DNA from: Botryllus schlosseri
Taxonomy: Eukaryota; Chordata; Ascidiacea; Stolidobranchia; Styelidae
Length of the DNA stretch: 22,625 bases
Direction: 5' to 3'
Assembly: GCA_000444245.1 (NCBI GenBank)
Contig: ATSW01012290.1
Coordinates: 1-22,625, forward strand
Below are positions 1 to 15,676 of this stretch, in pieces. Position 1 is the first letter of the stretch; each line of letters begins with the position of its first letter. The translations under genes and the position numbers were made by a program. The notes under the pieces are model-generated. The model saw nothing but the letters and a program-made list of their open reading frames with translations, made no database searches and was not told the origin of the DNA.

Positions 1-788
<788 letters not shown>

Positions 789-893
789 TCACTGTCTTTA
801 AGGCATTTCCGACACTTCCTTGTTGCAATCAGATCAGGTTATAGCGTGTGAATAAACACGAAACTTTAAATGCCATATTGCCTATTCACTTAC

Positions 894-1010
894 ATCTACA
901 TATAATTGTTGGCAGTAGTTCGCAACACTTTCAAGATTGACTTTGCCTTCAACGAGAGCTTTTCTTCCGCTAGGAATTTCTTGCTGTAACAGGGCATCCA
1001 GTTCTGCCAT
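894..1010 (-). CDS. ABI: Abl interactor (ABI1/2 homologue), first coding exon
   Basis: This exon encodes the first 39 residues of an Abl interactor, a subunit of the WAVE regulatory complex that links Abl and Rac signalling to Arp2/3 actin assembly in the cytoplasm. The translation begins MAELDALLQQEIPSGRKALV and continues into VNLESVANYCQQLYVD, close to the family start with its L-L-x-x-E-I-P-x-G-R-x-A-L block. The ATG at 1010 lies in the context aaaATGGC. The exon ends in phase 0 at a GTAAGT donor (893-888), and a 186-bp intron separates it from exon 2. Identity is from recognition of conserved family sequence; orthology to ABI1 or ABI2 cannot be resolved. Positions just above 1010 should hold the 5' UTR and promoter, but no clear promoter element was identified. 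Confidence 0.9.
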
Positions 1011-1972
1011 TTTCCCGGTTTGCTACAAGTCGGCCGACTTCACAAAATTTAGGTGTTATCCATTAGCAATTCAACTCAGATAGATATCTGTTGTAATGCA
1101 AATAAAATGCTACATTTTTGAAAGTTTTTTTAGGTCGCCAGTTGCCATTTTCCCCATACCTTTTCCTATGACACTGACATTCTCAGCTCGTTACAACTGT
1201 ATGTTTCAAACTGACTCCAACTCGCTTATGGCGTGTCAGAAATTTTTTACCATCTTTGAAAGATGAATTCGGCTTATTTTAGTTTAGGGGTTCTTGAACT
1301 GTGTGGCGTGACAGTGGGGTGCGGTGCCCCAACAGGGCGTTACTACAACAAACAAACACAAAACTACACCGTCCGAACAGTAGGCTATTTAAAGCAATTG
1401 TTGCGTTATGGGTAATAATTTCATTGTTACGTCCAACAGCAATACAGCCATAGTGTCCTAGAGCAGTGCGGAAAAAGCCAAATAGCGCGGCTCGCTCGCA
1501 CGCACGATGGGTCATATCATTCCCTCCACTTGACCAAAGGGAATTTAGGGCAAAATTTGGACCGACAAAGCAAGAAATTTGATAAATCCACCATGAATCA
1601 AAAGCTAATGTGGTGATGATAACGGAAATATTAATTTTATTTCACCAATAATGGCGCCGAAGCGCCCCAAAATCAGCCTTGAATTCTGTATTTTGACGTA
1701 GTTTGGCATTGTGACACAATAGGGAGTACTACATCACCGCAATGACTACAAATACTTGTCACATCTCATGGCAATCAACGATTGATAATTTGATAACTTC
1801 TAGTAACTCAAATCGAGGTATTGTGATCTAGTCTTTAGATCAATATTTACGATCACAGATTATAACAGTACAGGAATACTTTTTCGTAGCGGCAGCTAAT
1901 TAATTTCAAATAAGATAGACCCATAATAATGGTACTATTAAGAAACTAATGCTGATAGAGCGTTGTATTTCC
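1011..1972. other. ABI upstream region with a hAT-like terminus
   Basis: No gene was recognised here. The part just above 1010 should contain the ABI promoter and 5' UTR. At 1285-1330 the plus strand reads TAGGGGTTCTTGAACT and then GTGTGGCGTGACAGTGGGG, which resembles the end of a hAT-superfamily transposon. No matching opposite end or 8-bp duplication was found, so this is at best a decayed fragment. Confidence 0.3.
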
Positions 1973-3276
1973 TCAGACATGAGCTACAAAAATGACCCAA
2001 AATCCATATTTATGATGACAATGCCCCAGTACTTCAAACATCGAACAAAAGTACAAAACAATGGATGGGATATACAAATCATCCTGATATAAACACAGAT
2101 CAGTCAATTCTCTAATTATTAGTAGATTGGTTTTTATAATACTTTGACAGTGACAAAGGTGGTGGAACTGAGCACTGCAAGTACCATAGTTACATACACA
2201 ATAAATTTTGAGTTTGGCTGGTCTACATGCCAGCCAACCACTTCTCTTAGAAGCCCCTATGGAATCTCGGTTCATTTTTAGAAATAAATCCTGCGTGACG
2301 AGAGCGTTTCTGCATACGATGATTCAGTATTTAAACAGAAAGTTCTGTGTGACGTTGCCACCAATTCCACTCTGGCATAAAAGCAGCACATATAGTCGCT
2401 ACTCGCATACTCGCCGAGGAGATCTGAGATGGAAACACTAAGTTAACAATATTGGTATTGCAAATCTACCAAATTATTCAACTGGCACCATCCTGCTCTT
2501 GCGACACTAAACATGCTCCGGCATGTGTGAGTTATTAATAAATACAGTCATAAAACCAATATAAAACACAAGTGCAAAGCGAAATAACAAGCCAGGCGAA
2601 TCATTACGATGCGTGATGTTCCAATAATTAGCTGCATATAGAGTTACAATAATGATTCCAATTTTGCTAGAAATCAGTTAAAGAAGCATTATTATATATT
2701 ATTTACATTCTATTCAATTGATGTCCACAGAAATAGTACTAAAAAAGGAAAGATTGCAGTTTGCTGGGCAATGTGACATTCACATATATATATTGTCTAC
2801 ATTTCATACCGGTACTGTTTTTTCATCACAATATATCAACAATGCGACCCAAAATTCATTTGGAAACCTCAAATGCAACATTGCCTGACCTACAGTCTCA
2901 AAATTGCATACGACGCGGGTTTTGGGTTGTGTGGACCGCGCATTATATATACAAGGAAGACCAGTATAGTTTCAATAGCTGGACAAATACATCACTAAAT
3001 TCAACTCACGAAAGGCATTGTACTACCTGAGCACACTAAAAGCCCCAGACCAATCGCGCTAACAGCAATGATGATAACAACTGCCCAACCCAAACTTTGT
3101 TGAACAAGTCACACGGCGTAAGCAACGAACGATAAACCGGAGACTGCATCACAGACTCACGGTCTTCGGTGCGTATTGAAACGATTCGAGACACCTAGCG
3201 TCAACACCGCAACTACGAAAGATTCTATCCCGTATCCAACAAGGTGCCCAGTGCCCACGATGTGCTGCAGCGTCAT
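1973..3276 (-). CDS. Candidate small membrane protein gene (three exons, unrecognised)
   Basis: Three exons can be chained in one frame: 3276-3161 (ATG start, GTGAGT donor, phase 2), 3094-3010 (GTGAGT donor, phase 0) and 2083-1973 (ATATCAG acceptor, TGA stop). The product would be about 103 residues with three hydrophobic stretches: YGIESFVVAVLTLGV, then LGWAVVIIIAVSAIGLGLLV, then YIPSIVLYFCSMFEVLG. The first intron would be 66 bp, plausible because NACA next door has 60-62 bp introns. Both donors are strong, but the acceptor of exon 2 (CAACAAAG) is poor in pyrimidines, the link to the last exon spans 926 bp, and no poly(A) signal was spotted. The family is not recognised. It could be a real small multipass protein, a remnant, or chance. 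Confidence 0.28.
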
Positions 3277-4297
3277 TAATCATCGCCAAATTCTTCATAT
3301 ATTGGAACCAAAGTTTAGATTCCTCAAACTTGAACCAGTATATTTTTCTTCGAATCCGAGGAGCATAAATGGCCAGGGGCGTGGTGCTTAGAAAATGAAT
3401 TTCAGGTGATGATAGGTAGGCATGATGAGCATTATAAAGGTCATCTTCGGAAGATGACAAGTGAGGGCATTTAATGATATACGTAGACCCCACGGCGCGA
3501 TGGGGACGAATGGCAGATCCCCGATCTCAAACGCCCACTTGACCAATGATGTATTACTTTCTCAAACTCAAGGAATGGATGAAGTCGCTAATATTAATAA
3601 TTAACCGAAGACATACATCGTTGCTCTGGCTTGAAAAATTTGATAAGTTTGTATTAGAAAGGAAATGCAGATACACATGCATAAAATGAAAGAATTCCCG
3701 GACGGCCCGGGTTTGATTACGCGTCGGAGGTTATTCTAGGCTCCTCTTCCCCCACGTCGCTGTTCATACGGCGTCAAGGAATGAGCAACAAAGAGCTACG
3801 GTAGAGGGACTAACATCGAAGAAACAACTGTTCGATCCATCGCATTGTGTCTTGTTCAGATAAAAATATAATCTGACGATTATCACGATCAATTTTGTGT
3901 AACAGCTGTTGGATGGGATATGAACACGATTTATGATGAAGATGATACATAAAGATGATTTATGTATTACTTCTGAAGAGCTTCTTGGAGGTGCAGAACA
4001 TTAAACTCAATTTCAATAGGAATTACTTGTGTAGAATCTTTGGCCACATCAACTCACCACTCCATCGCGGATTAATATGTTACTGAATTACCTAAAAATG
4101 CGATATACCAAGCCAGAATGGTTGTAAGACAAGGCAAGCATAGCCTAAGGAGGGCTATGAAACAAAACTCGAAACTCCTGAATCACGCTGACGATTTCCC
4201 AGATAACCTGACGCAATTCCCATATTTTCTACAAGACCTGATCTACCTACTACCTAAATTCATCTGATATCGAAGTAGAGGTCGTACCTGATTTCAC
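3277..4297. other. Intergenic stretch, nothing certain
   Basis: This lies between the candidate membrane-protein gene and the presumed NACA poly(A) site. A slightly GC-rich patch at 3480-3560 is open on the minus strand (it contains WAFEIGDLPFVPIAPWG) but has no recognised domain and no convincing splice sites. Another GC-richer patch around 3695-3780 resembles a decayed repeat. No RNA gene was recognised. Confidence 0.4.
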
Positions 4298-4303
4298 TTT
4301 ATT
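4298..4303 (-). promoter_or_regulatory. Probable NACA polyadenylation signal
   Basis: The minus strand carries AATAAA about 245 bp beyond the NACA stop codon at 4547. It is the first canonical hexamer noticed downstream of the stop, so the 3' UTR probably ends shortly after it. Confidence 0.5.
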
Positions 4304-4546
4304 ACAAGCATTTTGACGTTCTCCAAAAAAAATCAAACACTATTCACACTGCAAATGAAAAAGGCCTTGGGAAAGGAGATCTCGCAGACCAAAAGTGTGC
4401 ATCTCATACACACGATTCGTCCTCGTCATCAAACTGTGAAATATCATCATCTTAAATTGATATGGAGAACGCGAACGCGGTGTTTCGCCATCTCCCAAAA
4501 ACCTCCAATGAAGAGACCACGCAACGACTGGTCCATCGAACCTTCG

Positions 4547-9717
<5,171 letters not shown>

Positions 9718-10029
9718 ATTTAGGGATATCTGAATCTGACTGGGCAGCAGCAAAATTTAGCGAAATATACACTATGAAAGAGATTCCGTTACTAACTTGT
9801 TTAAAGTTGAGGTGAACATAAAATCCTTCAAACAACTAAAGCATCTTAGTATATATTTACTACAAATGAATATTGCGAGAAAACATCCGCGCCATAGAGG
9901 ATTATCGAAGATATAAAAGTCTCAATTCAACGCCCAAGTCGATATTATTCGCGGTTTGCACGCGACTTCACAACCGACGGAATTCTGTATTTCACGCTTG
10001 ACCGACCAAGCATTATGGCCGTTTTTACA
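9718..10029 (-). promoter_or_regulatory. NACA upstream region
   Basis: This AT-rich stretch separates the NACA start codon from the MITE at 10030. It should contain the 5' UTR and core promoter. No TATA box or pyrimidine-tract transcription start could be assigned with confidence. Confidence 0.35.
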
Positions 10030-10424
10030 AAAGATAACTAACCTACGGATAGATGGGCAACACGTGACTCACGGTCGAGTGATGCGACAACGGCAGACGC
10101 ACGCAACCACGCACGCACCGTTGTTATGGTCATTGTGCTGCGCCGTTGCAATTGTTTGGAACAATGCCGATTTTCAGACTTTGAGGGCTATTTTGGGGTG
10201 GTTCCATTGCCTTGAAGAAAGCTTAATGTATATTATCAGAATCAGTGCGACTGTAGCTTTCTAATAAGATCAACTTTATTTAATTTGAGCGCTCTGGTCG
10301 TCATCTATGGGATTAGCAATTAAGCTCCCGTTTCATGCTATGAAGCGGCAACAAATCTGCCGTTGTCGCATCACTCGACCGTGAGTCACGTGTTGCCCAT
10401 CTATCCGTAGGTTAGTTATCTATA
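10030..10424. mobile_element. MITE with perfect 65-bp terminal inverted repeats
   Basis: Positions 10033-10097 and 10356-10420 are exact reverse complements over 65 bp, beginning GATAACTAACCTACGGATAG. The direct repeat TTTTTACA flanks the element at 10022-10029 and 10425-10432. If the flanking base is counted, the duplication is 9 bp with one mismatch. An 8-9 bp duplication with long inverted repeats fits a hAT-like or Mutator-like non-autonomous element. The 395-bp body has no transposase, and open frames inside it are not genes. Perfect arm identity implies a recent insertion. It lies about 310 bp above the NACA start codon, on the promoter side. Confidence 0.85.
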
Positions 10425-10599
10425 TTTTTACATTCTTCTTGAGCCGAGAATAATAATCTATACATGAGCAATGTGAGCGAGAGCATTGAGCAGTGACTCA
10501 GATTAGCGGATTCTCAAATATTGGTATCCAAATCCTCCTGGCTCCGGTTGGCTATCCTGCAAACCCAGTAAAATCCTGATATTTTTGATATCGAATACT

Positions 10600-10765
10600 G
10601 AATACTGATACCGATAACGAATACTGTGCATGTTGCAATTGTGCATGTGCAATTTGTGCATGCATATTAATGTACCACCCACTAAGCTACCACCATCATT
10701 GCCGTCTGTTTTACGTATTTTCGTTGGATGAAAATAAAGACTCTCTCTCTCTCTCTCTCTTCGCA
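10600..10765 (+). repeat. Dispersed (CT)n-tailed repeat, copy 1
   Basis: The copy contains a GTGCATGCAT-rich core, a GTACCACC motif, then TTGGATGAAAATAAAGACTC followed by (CT)n. The same order is found in inverted orientation at 12777-12948 and 15306-15480. The 5' limit is uncertain. The AATAAAG before a simple tail resembles a short retroposon (SINE-like) 3' end, but no tRNA promoter boxes were identified. Confidence 0.6.
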
Positions 10766-11514
10766 GCAAAAATCATGCCGAAGCCCGGATCTAGTTCAGC
10801 TACGCTAAAAATCAACGGAATTCGGCTCATGTTCCTACTCCAGTCACCACTATCCCATGCCTAGCGTAGTCAAAGGGCTCTAAACGGCGGGGAGTCAGTG
10901 GATTGACGTCCTGTGGGCTCCCTATTATTCCAATTATTTGTGTAATTTAACCCGATTTCAGCATTGATTTCAGTAGGCCTGTTCGACTCGATTTGGCGTT
11001 CAAGTCGTCTCCGGTGACGTCACGTCTCATCTCCGAGCTGACTCGTAAAAGGGCCCTGTTTACATGATCCTTCAGGAAGCTGCATCGTGGACGACCGCTG
11101 TACCCCTTACAAATATATATTCTGGTGGGCAAAAAGGTACAACGACAATGTGTGTTTGGTCGTACTCTGAAACGTTTCTTATCCTCGAAATTTACGAGGA
11201 TGATGAGATACTCGTAATATCGATAGATGTAGAGGAAAATAATCTTGTTCGTATCATGATTGTTGAGGAAAACAACAAGTACGGTAGCCTATAAGTTATC
11301 AGCTAGCTTTTTCGGCGTCAACGAAGATGAGCCGTGAAGTAGGCGGGAGTGACGACTGTTTTGATATTTCAGTCTTCACTTGTCGATGCGATTAAAATAA
11401 GGTCATTACCACTCAAGTGACCCAATTGCAAACCTTATGTGGGCTCTAGTTGTTCGGCCTGTCCTCTGTAACAGACTACCCCATGTATGAGGGTGACTCA
11501 AGAGTCACGATACG
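10766..11514. other. Intergenic stretch, nothing certain
   Basis: No gene was recognised. A plus-strand open frame (11064-11294) ends in an acidic low-complexity run and has no family signature or splice signals that would make it convincing. A slightly GC-richer patch at 10975-11100 also lacks support. Confidence 0.4.
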
Positions 11515-12394
11515 TCAACTACTGCAGAGACTTTATTAAAGCATCTTGTCGGCATGATATACCAAATAGGAAGTTACCAATACCAAGAATGTCTATAAAA
11601 ACTGTCAGCAGACCACTACAACCCAGAACTAAAACAAAGCAATAATCCCAACACCGCTGCGCTTCATCATCACCAAGAGAGTCACAAATCTCCATATCAT
11701 CCTCCCGGGAGAGACACCAGCTCCATCCCATCACACGCGCTCTCACATCAGTTTAGCCAGTGGAACAGTTATGTACGAAATGCAGCAATCGTTCATGTAT
11801 TCCCGTATCGATGTAGCACACTGCGCAGCCGTTTCTTCAATCGGTTCACTATGCATTGCATAATGCATATGCATGTCGTAGTCGAATTGATGTATATACC
11901 GGTACAATCCCCATATCTTCCGAAATGTAGTCTGAGAAGTAGAAATACAGATGTAACGTTTTAACTTGTTTGCCATTTTATGTAACTGATGACATTAACA
12001 GATCGAAGCGTCGCAGCCAAAGATATCAAATATCAAAGAACACATAGGGAATCGCTAATAAAATAACAGAGCACGGTTGCTACACCGGTACTTGTGTATT
12101 ACATGCATTCCACCGTAAACAAGCGAGCACTTACAAAGTAACCCCACCTTTCCTTGCCCTGTTTGCCCAATTTCTTAACAAGAGATGAAAAACATGAATT
12201 ACGATGCCAAAAGCCCGCGCGGCAAAAACCAGCGCCGTCGAACTAAAATCGCCGAACGCCGATGGCCGAATACTCAAGCCGATCGTAAACCACATTACAC
12301 GACAGCTTGAGGCTCGAGTCGACTTGAAGCAGTTTGCCTTTCTCTCTTCATCGAATACGAGAGAGTCGGATCGACGAGTCAGCTTCGAAGCCGT
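11515..12394 (-). CDS. Weak candidate small gene, two exons, unrecognised
   Basis: A minus-strand block at 12394-12135 starts with ATG, encodes MTASKLTRRSDSLVFDEERK and, near its end, a hydrophobic stretch (STALVFAARAFGIVIHVFHL), and stops at a strong GTAAGTG donor. About 200 bp on, a strong TTTCTACTTCTCAG acceptor opens a block (11931-11743) reading TFRKIWGLYRYIHQFDYD and ending LAKLM-stop. AATAAA follows at 11537. However, the donor leaves phase 2 while the protein-like frame of the second block needs phase 0, so the two do not join cleanly in that frame. The other frame is also open but less protein-like. Plus-strand 12207-12401 is open too. Family not recognised; it may not be a gene. Confidence 0.2.
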
Positions 12395-12584
12395 CATGTA
12401 AATGGGCCTAATGATACGAGTCGCGGTCAAGCAGAATTATATTGTTTCGATACAATCTGCTATTTACCAAAATATGATTTCTATCAATTTGCATTTTTGC
12501 TTTTCATTACACTATCTTCTTTTACTTTTCATTCAGAGTACACTGTGCATCGTTGTGCAATGTGCAATTGTGCATGCATGCATA

Positions 12585-12690
12585 GGTCAAGGTGGGTGTC
12601 TGATTCCAAAGACTAGCCTACTCCAAGTCGTTTCGACACCTTCCAATCTTTTCATGGTATCGCATTTGTGGTGTATTGAACTGATAAAAA
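12585..12690 (+). repeat. Dispersed 100-bp repeat, copy 1
   Basis: The stretch GTGGGTGTCTGATTCCAAAG through CTCCAAGTCGTTTCGACACC and GTGGTGTATTGAA is found again, diverged, at 14464-14570 in the same orientation. It is a short dispersed repeat of unknown class. Confidence 0.6.
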
Positions 12691-12776
12691 TTGCTAGTAA
12701 ACCGAGCTGAACTGAACTAAAAATTGAATAAATATACTAAAATATCACCTATTATCCTATGACCTTAATCCAGAGT

Positions 12777-12948
12777 ACAAGAGAGAGAGAGAAAGAGTCT
12801 TTATTTTCATCCAACCAAAATACATAACACACGACAGCGGTGTGGTGGTACAGAAAAATGCATGCAAAGTATTCGGTATCAGAGACTGAACGATAAGACC
12901 GTGAAGGTCATCTAGTCTGATCACACCAGCATCAAACAGGTACACTTG
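12777..12948 (-). repeat. Dispersed (CT)n-tailed repeat, copy 2
   Basis: Read on the minus strand this copy contains CTGTACCACC, TTGGTTGGATGAAAATAAAG and a (CT)n tail at 12779-12796. It matches copy 1 over the last 90 or so bases and copy 3 over most of its length, including the head with ATCAGACTAG. Confidence 0.65.
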
Positions 12949-13118
12949 ACTTTAAACAGTCTGGCTATATAGCTAGTTTTGGGATTAGAAAGTCACATGC
13001 TAAAGTGATGCATGCTCAGCTGCCGTTTTCATTGTGTCGCGTGCTCAAATAATGGGCAACCGCCATTTCATGAATGAAGCGAAATAGTTTTTCAGAATAT
13101 TACACATTTCATTCGCAG

Positions 13119-13292
13119 GCACTTTTCGAGCATGGAGTAGTTGGAGCGAGTGCGACGCCACTTGTGGGGGCGGCGAGAGGCTCCGTACGCGCACGTGCAT
13201 GGTACCGGGAACTTGTGTTGGAAACTTCAACGATACCGATACCACGAGGTGTAATTCTTACGATTGTTCCGCTACGCCCATAGGATGGTGGG
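13119..13292 (+). CDS. Thrombospondin type-1 repeat exon 1
   Basis: This 174-nt exon (TTCATTCGCAG acceptor, G|GTGAGT donor, phase 1 at both ends) encodes a full TSP1 repeat. It reads AWSSWSECDATCGGG, then RLRTRTC and later Cys residues in CVGNF, RCNSYDC. The WxxW motif is a C-mannosylation site and CDATC fits the O-fucosylation consensus C-x-x-S/T-C. TSP1 repeats act outside the cell in adhesion, matrix and immune proteins such as properdin and ADAMTS. It is the first of three such exons on this strand. Upstream exons with a signal peptide were not found in the window, so the 5' end is unresolved. Confidence 0.88.
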
Positions 13293-13641
13293 GTGAGTTT
13301 CCATAATTTAACCGCCATCGATATTTTTAGCAAAAACTCGTGGATACGGTATTTGCTTACAGATAGACTCGGGCTATAGATAATTCTAGTTGTCTAATTA
13401 GAAGTATAGACCGAAATGGCTATAATCTAATTATAGAATAATATAAGAAATGCTTACACTCTCATTTTAATTGCAATCGAATTCCTGATTTTCCTGAAAA
13501 TGCTGCAGGAGAACTGTATAGGCTACGGTCATTCCGATTCAAATCTAATTTGATAAATAGTGCATATCTATAATGCTATAATCTGATTTGGAAAATGCGA
13601 AAATTTTTGTAGTTGCAAATCGCCATACACTCTACTTTCAG
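13293..13641 (+). other. Intron between TSP1 exons 1 and 2
   Basis: AT-rich intron of 349 bp with no recognised element. Confidence 0.7.
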
Positions 13642-13788
13642 ACGCTTTCACGACTTGGACAAGTTTTGGTGAATGTGACGTAACATGCGGGGGCGGAGTG
13701 TCAGTGCGGACGAGGATGTGCACGCGTTGGAAAACTTGTATCGGGTTCACTCGCGAAGAGAAAATTTGTAACACTCAGAAGTGTCCTG
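13642..13788 (+). CDS. Thrombospondin type-1 repeat exon 2
   Basis: This 147-nt exon (CTACTTTCAG acceptor, G|GTGAGT donor, phase 1 at both ends) encodes 49 residues. They begin TWTSFGECDVTCGGGVSVRT, with later Cys in RMC, KTC, KIC and KCP. The second Trp of WxxW is replaced by Phe, while CDVTC keeps the O-fucose consensus. It follows exon 1 after a 349-bp intron and belongs to the same gene by strand, phase and domain. Confidence 0.88.
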
Positions 13789-13882
13789 GTGAGTAACAGT
13801 CATTCCATTCATCCATCGACATTTCATATCATAGCAATTGTCAGTAGAACTTGACCGTATGGCACTGAATTAGTGGCTAAAG

Positions 13883-14295
13883 CGGGCGAGCGGTCACCCC
13901 CGCGAACCAAATGAGTCGCCCGCGGTCGCAATAGCAAATATTCAAATGAGAGATTTGAAAGTCAAATCGGAGAAGGGTTTCATATGAACAGCAGCTAAAC
14001 ATGGGTCAATCGACCCTACGGAACATACGAACGCAGTTTTCGATCCTGGTGGCGTTGCTCGTCTTCGCCCACGCGCGGTCTTGACACGGAAATCGGCACT
14101 TTGGCGCTGGTGTGAGTCCCTGCGAGTGAGAGTTATCTGTTCTTGGTAGGGAGCGAAAACCTTGCGCAGTGCTCTGAATGTTTAAAAGTGAAGAAATCCA
14201 ACTGAGCACGGATAGACGGCGGGAGTAATTGGGCGCCCGTCGCTTCAATATCCAAGAAGTATAGCTCCTGGCTTCATAAAGGTTGGTGACCCCTG
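13883..14295. mobile_element. Probable non-autonomous hAT element
   Basis: The right end reads GGTTGGTGACCCCTG, the reverse of the hAT terminus CAGGGGTCACCAACC. It is followed by GGCCAAAG (14296-14303). GGCTAAAG (13875-13882) precedes the proposed left end, a 7/8 match expected for an 8-bp duplication that has aged. The left terminus (GCGGTCACCCCCGCG region) matches only partly, so the left boundary is uncertain. The body encodes no recognisable transposase. It sits in the intron after TSP1 exon 2. Confidence 0.45.
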
Positions 14296-14463
14296 GGCCA
14301 AAGATTATAGAGATTATTCGCAATTCCCCGATAACATCGAGTCAATATCACGTTCTGAAATAAATATCGGTATACCTCGCCCATCGACACTTGCGTCGTT
14401 TTATGTTAATCCATGCTTCTTTCCATCCAGTGTGTTTGCCTCTTATTTACATCGCCTTGGCCC

Positions 14464-14570
14464 AGGTAGGTGTCTGATTTTTAAGACGACTCCGAGTCGC
14501 TTCAACACCTTCATGCCTGTCTTTTCACTGTATCGCAATCTTGTGGTGTATTGAAATCTCGAAATTAACA
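14464..14570 (+). repeat. Dispersed 100-bp repeat, copy 2
   Basis: GTAGGTGTCTGATTTTTAAG, GACTCCGAGTCGCTTCAACACC in part, and CTTGTGGTGTATTGAA match the copy at 12585-12690 with substitutions. Same orientation. Confidence 0.6.
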
Positions 14571-15305
14571 AAACAAACTAATGCTGATGCTGATACCGGC
14601 AATTTTCATGTGACCGCATAGTAGTATAGGGAATCAGATAATTAGCGTTTGCTACACTGGGAGTGTTTGATTTATTTCTTATAGCTACCATACGTCTAGC
14701 CTTTTTAGTTTGGCAGTGGCTACTCGTCCGGACCCGGACGAATAATTTTCTCAGGCTATTCGTCCGGCACCGTGTGACGTAGGCCCGTTACTATGGAGAC
14801 TGTATGCGTTTTTGACAGGCTTCGGTTTTGTACATTATTTATTCGCCCTTCTGGTTACTGATTTCAATGGTTACTGTTACTGGTTTGTATGCTCATAATT
14901 ATAGCTCCGAGGGAAAGTTTACGCCATACTAATAATTGCAAATAGCTGTGTTGAAAGTACCAGAACTTGACGCCCACCTTTACCTTTACAAGAGATGTTT
15001 ACCTACGCTTAATGTAGTGAGAACAAGTAGGATAGTGATTTGTAAGCTCATAATTGGAGCTCCGAGGGAATGTTTGCGCCATACGAAGAGCTCCAAAGTG
15101 CTATCGTTAAATAACCGGATGCAGTCAGAACACGAACGATTCGCTGAAATTCTTGCTGTCTCCACCTATTTCTGAACTCATGCAAGCGCCATTGACCTAA
15201 CCAATTGTACGTGAACTTGCACAGCTAAGACGGAATTGTCACCTCTGCTGTACTACGAGTACTCATACTTGATGTTGCTGTGCAGTAATGATTGGAATAC
15301 CAACT

Positions 15306-15480
15306 GAGAGAGACTGTGCGTCTTTATTTTCATACAACAGAAATACAGAACAAATGGACAGCAGCAATGATCATACAGAAAACATGTGCATGCACAGTAT
15401 TTGATGTCGGATAGAAGAGATCGATACAGCCATGGAAGTCAAGTGGTCTGATAAAACCCGCATGAAACAAGTATGCCTAC
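15306..15480 (-). repeat. Dispersed (CT)n-tailed repeat, copy 3 (inside the MULE)
   Basis: On the minus strand this contains ATCAGACCACTTGACTTCC, TGTATGAAAATAAAGACGC and a short CT-rich tail. It matches copy 2 at 12777-12948. Its position inside the MULE means it inserted after the MULE or travelled with it. Confidence 0.65.
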
Positions 15481-15600
15481 ATTGTCTCTGCATCATCTGA
15501 CTGTAACAAATCGTAGTTGAAAAGATGAAGAAAAATTAAATGATAGCAAATGAACGAATGAAGCAATGTCTGGGCGAAGTAGGGCAACAGTGTTAATAGG

Positions 15601-15676
15601 AGAAAAATACCAGTATTTGGTGTCGGATAGGAGAGATCGATACAGCCTTGGAAGTCAAGTGGTCTGATGCAGTTAC
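15601..15676 (-). repeat. Fragment of the (CT)n-tailed repeat at the transposase edge
   Basis: About 65 bp nearly match the middle of copy 3: AGAGATCGATACAGCC, then TGGAAGTCAAGTGGTCTGAT. The homology of the MULE transposase ends exactly where this repeat begins (near 15670). Confidence 0.65.

Noticed and set aside
1279-1515. Minus-strand 78-codon frame as a gene
   Set aside because: It overlaps a hAT-like terminus and has no domain signature.
3690-3760. tRNA or tRNA-derived SINE (GGTTTGATTAC resembling a B box)
   Set aside because: No A box at the right distance and no cloverleaf could be drawn.
9956-10264. Plus-strand open frame of 102 codons
   Set aside because: It lies across the MITE arm and body and has no protein family signature.
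11064-11294. Plus-strand open frame with acidic tail
   Set aside because: No recognised domain, no convincing splice sites, low-complexity composition.
14006-14323. Minus-strand open frame of 105 codons
   Set aside because: It covers the proposed hAT element and reads through its terminus.
14446-14466. Mini-exon after a good pyrimidine tract (CTTTCCATCCAG) before GTAGGTG
   Set aside because: The 35-nt piece would change phase from 1 to 0, does not join to TSP1 exon 3, and its donor lies in a dispersed repeat.
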